Below, piece after piece: positions 1-4,786 of a stretch of 5,211 nt of DNA (within the stretch, counting starts at the first letter, position 1; each line of letters opens with the position of its first letter). This DNA comes from Candidatus Zhuqueibacterota bacterium (GTDB lineage: Bacteria > Zhuqueibacterota > Zhuqueibacteria > Residuimicrobiales > Residuimicrobiaceae). The notes under the pieces are model-generated. The model did not search any database and was not told the origin of the DNA. It worked only from the letters and a program-made list of their open reading frames with translations. The DNA is taken from the NCBI GenBank assembly GCA_016934435.1, contig JAFGSU010000147.1, positions 1 through 5,211 on the forward strand, given 5' to 3'. A program made the position numbers and the translations under genes.

Positions 1-144
1 ATTATTCATGCGGATGAATTTCTGGAAGTGGCGGAAAAGTATAAAGTACGAGGCATTCCCATGACTATTGTAAACGATCAGAATAGCTTTTATGGCGCAT
101 TAGATGAAGAAGAATATATCAATCATATCCTCGAGATAACTTGA
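1..144 (+). CDS. C-terminal end of a thioredoxin-fold protein (partial)
   Basis: The frame is open from base 1 and ends at TGA 142-144, giving the last 47 residues; the start lies outside the window. The visible stretch EKYKVRGIPMTIVN is the classic second half of a thioredoxin or glutaredoxin-like domain: a helix, then V-x-G-I-P with the cis-proline (residue 20 of the fragment) that sits opposite the active-site cysteines, then a beta strand. It continues with a FYGALDEEEYINHIL segment like the last strand and helix of thioredoxin-like and PDO-type oxidoreductases. The family reduces or exchanges disulfides. The CxxC motif would lie upstream and cannot be checked, so whether this copy is redox active is unknown. 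The fold call is fairly secure, the subfamily is not. The next gene is more than 400 bases away, so no operon link is visible. Confidence 0.8.
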   Translation: MIHADEFLEVAEKYKVRGIPMTIVNDQNSFYGALDEEEYINHILEIT

Positions 145-204
145 CCTTAATTGTGCGATTTGTTCTCACTTTTCTACCTTCCCGGAAGCTTTCAGCTTTT
201 CCAG

Positions 205-359
205 AATTCAAGCAATGCTCGGGCAAGCCTGGCCGGTGTATATAGAAGAGCAGGCGACAACGAAAATGCGATTAAGTACTAGAAGCGAGTACTGGAAAAC
301 ATTCCAGAATCGAAGAGCACCATAAAGGGATCCGCAAGAAACTTGGCGTGGTCGAATAG
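205..359 (+). pseudogene. Decayed C-terminal TPR fragment
   Basis: From about 205 the frame reads a recognisable tetratricopeptide unit: NARASLAGVY, then RRAGDNENAIKY, then KRVLENIPE. It is broken by a TAG at 280-282 exactly where a TPR has a conserved aromatic residue, usually Tyr, one base away from TAC. After about 310 the homologous reading moves to another frame (312-359), giving EEHHKGIRKKLGVVE and a stop at 357-359, so at least one frameshift is also present. The first 33 codons match the last TPR of the downstream S41 peptidase (its residues 433-465) at 12 positions without gaps, including the N-A, S-L, A-I, L-E and P landmarks. No start codon or upstream domain survives between 145 and 205. 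The likeliest reading is the remnant tail of a TPR protein, possibly a relative of the neighbouring gene. Confidence 0.6.
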
Positions 360-447
360 ACCGCCTTCTTGAATAAATTAAAAATATAAAAACGGCTTTA
401 AGGTATGAAGAGGTTATTTGGATCGTGAACAACAGGGACCTTCGAGG

Positions 448-483
448 ATGTAACGTCGGGCTAACGTTCTGCATGTAACATCT
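448..483 (+). repeat. Short TAAC(A/G)T repeats, possible operator
   Basis: The hexamer TAACGT occurs at 451-456 and 462-467 and TAACAT at 476-481. The outer copies sit in a longer imperfect direct repeat: GATGTAACGTC at 447-457 against CATGTAACATC at 472-482, 9 of 11 bases identical. AACGT (453-457 side) and ACGTT (464-468 side) also form a small inverted repeat. The group lies 55-90 bases upstream of the possible -10 box of the S41 gene, where an activator could bind. Such short repeats can arise by chance, and no regulator is identifiable. Confidence 0.25.
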
Positions 484-536
484 TCAACAGATAGCACGTA
501 TATCCTGTTGAGTGAATTTACCCAACACCCGCTGGA

Positions 537-542
537 TATAAT
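537..542 (+). promoter_or_regulatory. Possible -10 box of the S41 peptidase gene
   Basis: A perfect TATAAT lies 24 bases before the ATG at 567, which would leave a short leader carrying the Shine-Dalgarno sequence at 554-561. No good -35 hexamer is found at 16-18 bases; the nearest TTGAGT (508-513) is 23 bases away, too far for a standard sigma-70 promoter. The match may be fortuitous in AT-rich DNA, or the promoter may rely on an activator or a different sigma factor. Confidence 0.3.
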
Positions 543-566
543 CATATTATTCTGAGGGAGGCCAAA

Positions 567-2003
567 ATGAAAAAATTCTTGGCCCTGATGTTGCTTTTGC
601 TTCTGGCATTTTATCCTTCGGTCAAAGCCCAGTCTCCCGCGGCTTCGCCGGAAGCGGTATTCGATACTCTCTGGGAGATGTTCGATCAACGTTATGCTCT
701 CTTCCCGGCCAAGTCGATCGACTGGCAGAAACTGCATGACGTGTACCGCCCCCGGATCGTTTCCGGCATGACGGAAGAGGAACTTTTCGTTGTTTTGACC
801 GATATGTTGTCCCATCTGAATGATAACCATGTCATATTGTTGGCACAATCACTTGGCCGCGATTTTAGCGCCGGCTATATCGGTCCCTATATGGAAGACA
901 TGGGATTCGAAGGCGCGCTGCAGTTTCTTCAGCAGCATCCACTTCCCGTAAGATATTTCAAGAATGCGCCCCGGACACTGGAAAAAAGCGTTTTCCAGTA
1001 TGGATGGGTTGATCGTGATGTCGGGTATATCCACTTCATCGGATTCCAGGCTGCAGTCAGCAACGCGGCGGCGATGGATTCAATACTGCAGGATTTCTCC
1101 TCCGCCCGTGCTCTCATTGTTGATGTCCGATATAACAGCGGCGGTGACGACCGTGTGGGCAAGATTATTGCGGACCGATTTGCCGACAAGCGCCGGCTCT
1201 ATATGGTCACGCGTGACAAAAGCGGCCCCAGGTATGATGATTTCAGAGAACCAAGATACTGGCACGTCGACCCCGCCTCCCGGACCTTCACGAGGCCGAC
1301 TATTTTACTTGCCAACCGTTTTTCAGTCAGTGCCGCCGAAAACTTTGTTCTGGCGATGCGGGTATTACCTCATGTTACTGTCGTGGGCGATTTCACGTCC
1401 GGCTGCTTCGCGGACATGGCCTGGTTCGATTTGCCCAATGGATGGCGTTGTTCCTATTCCAGAAACTATTTCGTAGACTATGAGGACCGCTGCTGGGAGG
1501 GGATAGGCGTTCCTCCTGACATCATGATACGGGGCGCGAACCCTGAAGGCGATACTGATCATGCATTTGAAGTCGCTCTGGCCTTGCTGCAGAATGGAGG
1601 GCCTTCGCCTCAGGATGAAAGCGCCAGCGCCGCCGCGGCGCGAGTCTCTCTTGTCGAGATCCTTTCCCAGGAATTGGAAAATGAGGATTATGCCGATGCG
1701 TATAAAAGTTACGAGCGAATTCGAGGAAATCTGAATCCAGTATCGTCCTACTTGAGTGCAAGGGAATTAAACGCCCTGGGATATCGCTTGATCTCCCAGG
1801 ACCGCCTCGGAGACGCTTTAAATGTGTTCAAGCTTTACGTCGAAAATTTTCCAGAGGATGCCAATGCCCATGATAGTCTGGGAGAAGCATATATGCTCAA
1901 TGATGACAATAAAAGGGCAATAGCCAGCTACCGAAAATCACTCGAACTCGATCCGGATAATCAGAATGCAGTAAAAATCCTGTTTAAGTTGCAAAACAAA
2001 TAA
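567..2003 (+). CDS. Secreted S41-family serine peptidase with C-terminal TPRs
   Basis: 478 residues; the ATG is set by GAGGGAGG five bases upstream. Residues 1-21 are a signal peptide (MKK, a leucine-rich core, VKA then Q), so the protein is exported. Residues 28-95 match the N-terminal helical part of tricorn/IRBP-like S41 peptidases, ending in L-N-D-N-H88, the position of the tricorn catalytic His. The core contains the DVRYNSGG strand and loop (186-193), then NRFSVSAAENF with predicted nucleophile Ser255, then VVGDFTSGC, and WEGIGVPPDI with Glu311 as a likely third catalytic residue. The Lys used by Tsp/CtpA enzymes (Ser+25) is Cys280, so this is not a Ser/Lys dyad enzyme; the tricorn-like Ser/His/Glu arrangement fits. 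No PDZ domain is evident. Residues about 364-465 form TPR-like repeats, the last being a clear copy. It probably cleaves peptides or misfolded proteins in the periplasm; the substrate is unknown. Confidence 0.88.
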   Translation: MKKFLALMLLLLLAFYPSVKAQSPAASPEAVFDTLWEMFDQRYALFPAKSIDWQKLHDVYRPRIVSGMTEEELFVVLTDMLSHLNDNHVILLAQSLGRDFSAGYIGPYMEDMGFEGALQFLQQHPLPVRYFKNAPRTLEKSVFQYGWVDRDVGYIHFIGFQAAVSNAAAMDSILQDFSSARALIVDVRYNSGGDDRVGKIIADRFADKRRLYMVTRDKSGPRYDDFREPRYWHVDPASRTFTRPTILLANRFSVSAAENFVLAMRVLPHVTVVGDFTSGCFADMAWFDLPNGWRCSYSRNYFVDYEDRCWEGIGVPPDIMIRGANPEGDTDHAFEVALALLQNGGPSPQDESASAAAARVSLVEILSQELENEDYADAYKSYERIRGNLNPVSSYLSARELNALGYRLISQDRLGDALNVFKLYVENFPEDANAHDSLGEAYMLNDDNKRAIASYRKSLELDPDNQNAVKILFKLQNK

Positions 2004-2258
2004 ACGGGCAATATTTATAACATACTGGTATAACAATGCGCTTGCAGTGGATTGTTAACGCGCACCATTCTTTCTAATTTTGAGAGTTTGGCCCAAAACC
2101 GTGTAATTGGAAAGTAGTTCCTGGCGCAAAACCACTAAAGCGCGCCGTTGAACAGATTAAGAAAAAGTAACTAATTGGATACAGCAGCGTCTTAACAAGT
2201 ATTCAAACCATCGACGCTATTTGTAAGAGTTGTGCTTATGAATCGAACATCTTAAAAA
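2004..2258. other. Intergenic gap with no convincing gene
   Basis: This 255-base AT-rich gap separates the S41 peptidase from the Ntn hydrolase gene. No good terminator was found: the short ATAC-TG-GTAT dyad near 2022-2031 has a weak stem and no thymine run. A short open stretch ending VEQIKKK and TAA at 2168-2170 resembles the tail of a helical-repeat protein but is too short to call. The last 21 bases carry the split start of the next gene, listed separately. No clear promoter consensus was seen. Confidence 0.4.
2238..2258 (+). other. In-frame ATG and TAA upstream of the Ntn hydrolase start
   Basis: An ATG at 2238-2240 is in the same frame as the gene starting at 2259 and reads M-N-R-T-S followed by TAA at 2253-2255, then AAA, then the ATG at 2259. 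Read through, it would give MNRTS-x-KMTGILILF, a normal signal peptide with Arg and Lys before the hydrophobic core. The start at 2259 alone gives MTGILILF with no positive charge, and no Shine-Dalgarno sequence is visible just before it. A weak TAAGAG lies eight bases before 2238. This looks like a nonsense mutation or sequence error in the signal-peptide n-region, or a tiny upstream reading frame with re-initiation. Confidence 0.45.
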
Positions 2259-3926
2259 ATGACGGGTATATTAATCCTCTTTGCCATGCTGCTAACCGCA
2301 TGGACAGCCCATTCACAGCCAGTTCCCGCCGCCACGGTTCCTCCCGGATGTACGGTGTTCACCATATCCAAAGGAGAACAGGTCTTTTTTGGCGGCAACG
2401 ACGACTATATTCATCCCGACTCATACCACTGGATCGATCCGGGCGACGATGAGCATTATGGCGCGATCTGGATCGGCCGGCCCGATAACGTCCAACAGGG
2501 TGTAAACGAACACGGGCTGGCATACGATGCCAATGGCCTGCCGCGGGTGGATGTCAATCCTCATCATGAGCGTCTTCCGGTTGAGGGGGACTATACCAGC
2601 TATCCCATCCATATCCTGCACCAATGCGCGACGGTCGAGGAAGTGATCGCCTGGGTGAATGCACACCAATGGCATTCGTACATGCACGACCAGATGCAGT
2701 TTGCCGACGCCACCGGCGACGCTGTCATCATCAGCGCCGGAAAAGACGGCGAAGTGGTCTTCACCCGCAAGCCCCGCGGCGACGGCTTCCTGGTCTCCAG
2801 CAATTTCAATGTCGCCAATCCCGGCAACGGATTCAGCTATCCCTGCTGGCGCTATGATCTGGCTCAGGCGTTACTGAACCAGCTGCTCGAGCAGGAAAGC
2901 CGGCTCACCCACCTTGATGCCGCCGGCGTGCTAAAAGCTGTGCATACATCGGGGGGCAGCAGCTGGACCATTGAATCGCTGGTGGCTGATCTGCCCAACG
3001 GTCTTGTATATCTTTATTATTTTCATCAGTTCGACCGGCCGGTTTTGCTCAATGTGAAAGAAGAACTCACCGGCCAGCGAGCGCCCGGCCCCCTCAGCAG
3101 GCTCTTCCCGGATGATGTGCAGCAGGAAGCGGCGCGCCGGTATCAGGTCATTCAGGATAAAGCCCGGCGCTGCCGGTGGTTCGGCATTCTGTGGCTGTCG
3201 GCTGTCATCGTAAGCTTATTGCTTCTGATCATACTCGCCGCTGCGCGACAACGGCCCCTGCGTTTCTATCTTCCGGCCGTAATCATCCTCGGCCCCGTGG
3301 CCTTGCTGCTCTGCCTTGTGCTGGGATGGAAAAGACAACCGGGTGCCGGTCGCGTGTCACTGATAGAGGCACTGGGCGATGTCATGCCCACGGTTATCGC
3401 CTTTGTGGCCCTTATGGTCATCATAATCCTGATACCGCCGGTACAGAGCAATCCTCTTGTGCAGCTCGGCGTGGTTCTCTTTTTGCCCTTGCTGGTCGCC
3501 TGGCTGCTTTTCCATGGCCCCCTGTTAGCGCCCGTGAAGGAAAAAAGCTACGGGCATCTTCTGATCCATAGGTTGCCGCAGGTGTTGGTGACGGCAAACC
3601 TGGGTATGGCCGGGATTAACGCAGTTGCCATGCCGCTGGTGATGCTGACTATTCGCATCTGCACGGTACTGCCGATCACCGCCCATACCCTGATAATCTG
3701 GTGGGGGATCGCCGTTCTGGGGGCGCTGGCCGGCGTTCTGCTGATATTACCTTATGAGCGCTGGGCGATTAAAAGGGGGTTCCGGGCCTGGAGCTTACTG
3801 ATATGGAAAGAAGGGGAAATTCGCACGCCCTCCTGGCGCAAGCTGGGATGGTGGATTGCGCTCAGTTATGCGGTTCTGCTTTTGGGACTCGCCGCAGGAG
3901 CGATGCTGTCGCAACTTGTAAAATAG
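2259..3926 (+). CDS. Exported N-terminal-Cys Ntn hydrolase fused to a multi-helix membrane domain
   Basis: 555 residues. Residues 4-16 are hydrophobic, with a possible cleavage site A-H-S then Q20, followed by a short propeptide ending PPG before Cys31. The segment C31-TVF, then VFFGGNDDY (42-50), then GVNEHGLAYD (81-90), then SSNFN (180-184) is the landmark order of Ntn amide hydrolases of the choloylglycine hydrolase / penicillin V acylase and isopenicillin-N acyltransferase (C45) group. In these, self-processing exposes Cys as nucleophile; a Gly-Cys junction is also used in the acyltransferase. D49 and N182 are candidate catalytic partners; the Arg of bile-salt hydrolases appears to be Asn47. 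After residue 305 come about seven hydrophobic helices: 307-328, 335-356, 374-393, 399-419, 443-468, 474-498 and 529-550. Family members hydrolyse or transfer linear amides; the substrate here cannot be told. The start is uncertain because an in-frame stop lies three bases upstream of the ATG and the n-region lacks charge. Confidence 0.85.
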   Translation: MTGILILFAMLLTAWTAHSQPVPAATVPPGCTVFTISKGEQVFFGGNDDYIHPDSYHWIDPGDDEHYGAIWIGRPDNVQQGVNEHGLAYDANGLPRVDVNPHHERLPVEGDYTSYPIHILHQCATVEEVIAWVNAHQWHSYMHDQMQFADATGDAVIISAGKDGEVVFTRKPRGDGFLVSSNFNVANPGNGFSYPCWRYDLAQALLNQLLEQESRLTHLDAAGVLKAVHTSGGSSWTIESLVADLPNGLVYLYYFHQFDRPVLLNVKEELTGQRAPGPLSRLFPDDVQQEAARRYQVIQDKARRCRWFGILWLSAVIVSLLLLIILAAARQRPLRFYLPAVIILGPVALLLCLVLGWKRQPGAGRVSLIEALGDVMPTVIAFVALMVIIILIPPVQSNPLVQLGVVLFLPLLVAWLLFHGPLLAPVKEKSYGHLLIHRLPQVLVTANLGMAGINAVAMPLVMLTIRICTVLPITAHTLIIWWGIAVLGALAGVLLILPYERWAIKRGFRAWSLLIWKEGEIRTPSWRKLGWWIALSYAVLLLGLAAGAMLSQLVK

Positions 3927-3961
3927 CGCATACCCATTGGCTCAGCCTGAACACAGGTGGC

Positions 3962-4210
3962 GTGCGGTATGGAATGTTCTGTAAGGCGCACATCATATAG
4001 TACGCCGCAGCCTGCAAAAGGCAGAGCCTTGGATAATATCATCGATCGTCTGGCAGAGCCCTGCCGGACGGAATGCTGATGCGGGATTTCCATCCCGCCA
4101 GCCGCCGGATCAAACGGAATGCCATTGATGCCATGGAATCTGCTGGGACGAATGTTCCCGCCCAGCACACGCGCCGGAGCAATCTCCGGCGCGATCGAAA
4201 ACTCATTTCG
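3962..4210 (+). other. GC-rich cluster of stem-loops, candidate structured RNA or leader
   Basis: The 304-base gap 3927-4230 is GC-rich, unlike the other gaps, and packed with inverted repeats. A 10-bp stem with one G-U pair joins 4047-4056 to 4061-4070 around loop AGCC. A 7-bp stem (4081-4087 with 4092-4098) has loop TTCC. A 7-bp stem joins 4141-4147 to 4161-4167. A 9-bp stem joins 4170-4178 to 4185-4193 around a six-base loop. A 5-bp stem joins 4196-4200 to 4206-4210, ending 20 bases before the next start codon. GTGCG at 3962-3966 also pairs with CGCAC at 3987-3991. GGCAGAGCC occurs twice (4020-4028 and 4052-4060). No thymine run follows any stem, so it is not a plain intrinsic terminator. 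It could be a structured leader of the next gene, a small RNA on either strand, or a DNA-level repeat. Confidence 0.4.
3969..4079 (+). CDS. Possible 36-residue small ORF
   Basis: ATG 3969 is preceded by AGGTGG at 3955-3960, a fair Shine-Dalgarno sequence eight bases away, and the frame ends at TGA 4077-4079. The peptide begins MECSVRRTSY and contains ALDNIIDRLAEPC; it has three cysteines and no membrane segment. Its stop overlaps the ATG of the following small ORF in TGATG, an arrangement typical of translational coupling. Against it: it is short, matches no family I know, and lies in hairpin-rich DNA that is also open on the minus strand. It could instead be the first part of one frameshifted gene continuing into the next frame. 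Confidence 0.2.
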   Translation: MECSVRRTSYSTPQPAKGRALDNIIDRLAEPCRTEC

Positions 4211-4222
4211 GAAAAGAAATAA
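4079..4222 (+). CDS. Possible 47-residue basic small ORF
   Basis: The ATG at 4079 overlaps the TGA of the preceding small ORF and the frame ends at TAA 4220-4222, inside the ribosome-binding region of the membrane protein starting at 4231. The product is rich in Arg and Lys (it begins MRDFHPASRRIKRNAIDAM and ends LISEKK) with no membrane segment. The start has only a weak GGA six bases upstream. Placement directly before 4231, eight bases apart, would suit an operon or leader peptide. The stems listed for this region fall inside it, so coding and structural explanations compete. No family is recognised. Confidence 0.25.
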   Translation: MRDFHPASRRIKRNAIDAMESAGTNVPAQHTRRSNLRRDRKLISEKK

Positions 4223-4230
4223 GAGGTTGG

Positions 4231-4704
4231 ATGCCTGCAAACTTGAGACGTGGTTTCCCTTTACATGGCGACACGGCATCGTTTCGCGTCACCGAATCCA
4301 ATATGTGGTCATCGGCGCTTATCCTGGGAATCAACCTCGTAGGGATCGGCGTCCTGCTTCTCGTCCTTCTGGCGTGGAAAGAGTACTGGGCGGTCATCGC
4401 CGGCGTCGGTGGTGTGGGTGCGTTGCTGGCCTATCTCGGCGCCCGCAATAAGACGACGTGGCGGCTAAATATCAAGCGCTCAACCAGAACGTTCCTGGTG
4501 ACGCGCAACAGCGTGCCGGTGCCGTCAAGCGCCGTGGATCTCGTAATCGTCAAACGGCCGGCTATCGGCTATTCACTGGCCATGCTTGTAAAAAACGGCC
4601 CTACGATCTATCTCGCTGCTTCCAAAAGCCAGGTGGTCCTCGAAGCGCTGCAGAAGGAACTCATGCAGTGCCTGGCCGAGTCGATGGTTTCCGGGACCAT
4701 ATAG
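4231..4704 (+). CDS. Small membrane protein with two helices and a PH-like C-terminal part
   Basis: 157 residues. The ATG is supported by AAGAGG at 4221-4226, four bases upstream. A later in-frame ATG (residue 25) has no ribosome site, so the basic N-terminus beginning MPANLRRGF is kept. Two adjacent hydrophobic segments (about 26-49 and 53-70, joined by KEYW) form a helical hairpin. Residues 77-130 alternate hydrophobic and polar residues as beta strands (WRLNIKRSTRTFLV, then VDLVIVKRP, then YSLAMLVKNGPTIYLA), and 133-150 look like a closing amphipathic helix. This order resembles bacterial PH-like or YcxB-like membrane-anchored domains, in which strands with an 'nG-x-x-i-x-l' turn precede a final helix, but the match is to the general pattern only. 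Function is unknown. The next gene starts 82 bases on, with its own ribosome site. Confidence 0.75.
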   Translation: MPANLRRGFPLHGDTASFRVTESNMWSSALILGINLVGIGVLLLVLLAWKEYWAVIAGVGGVGALLAYLGARNKTTWRLNIKRSTRTFLVTRNSVPVPSSAVDLVIVKRPAIGYSLAMLVKNGPTIYLAASKSQVVLEALQKELMQCLAESMVSGTI

Positions 4705-4786
4705 CCACTAGCGCGCACTTTTACCGGCCGGAGCTGCATGGTTATTATTCATTATGAGACTTGAAAAAATATCAGAGAGGTATACT
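4705..4786 (+). other. Short gap with ribosome site of the transglutaminase-like gene
   Basis: This 82-base gap contains the 8-bp palindrome CCGGCCGG at 4724-4731, which has no loop or thymine tail and so is not a terminator. AGAGAGG at 4774-4780 lies six bases before the ATG at 4787 and supports that start. No convincing promoter pair was found, so the gene may be co-transcribed with the membrane protein upstream. Confidence 0.5.

Larger units (their letters stand above)
360..566 (+). other. AT-rich upstream region of the S41 peptidase gene
   Basis: No convincing gene lies between the TPR remnant and the S41 peptidase start. The region includes an A/T-rich tract around 375-395, a set of TAAC(A/G)T repeats at 448-483, a TATAAT hexamer at 537-542 and a strong Shine-Dalgarno sequence, GAGGGAGG at 554-561, five bases before the ATG at 567. 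It is therefore the probable promoter and leader region of that gene. No thymine-tailed terminator hairpin is visible for the upstream genes. Confidence 0.4.

Noticed and set aside
404..427. Tiny frame M-K-R-L-F-G-S then stop, resembling the start of a signal peptide
   Set aside because: Seven codons only, with no ribosome site and no continuation in other frames that resembles an exported protein.
508..513. TTGAGT as the -35 partner of TATAAT at 537-542
   Set aside because: The spacing is 23 bases, outside the working range for a standard sigma-70 promoter.
964..1476. A 170-codon + strand frame inside the S41 gene
   Set aside because: It lies wholly within the S41 coding region in another frame and has no domain features; a shadow of the real gene.
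2111..2170. Short open stretch ending P-L-K-R-A-V-E-Q-I-K-K-K and TAA, like the tail of a TPR protein
   Set aside because: Only about 20 codons, with stops just upstream and no diagnostic TPR positions; not enough to call a pseudogene.
3866..4279. A 137-codon minus-strand reading frame over the hairpin-rich gap
   Set aside because: It overlaps the ends of two well-supported + strand genes, shows no recognisable domain or signal, and has the look of an open antisense frame in GC-rich DNA. It would be reconsidered if conserved.
4724..4731. CCGGCCGG palindrome as a terminator after the small membrane protein
   Set aside because: It has no loop and no following thymine run; short GC palindromes are common by chance.
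4761..4786. TTGAAA (4761-4766) with TATACT (4781-4786) as a promoter for the transglutaminase-like gene
   Set aside because: The spacer is only 14 bases, and transcription would start inside the gene, losing the good ribosome site at 4774-4780.
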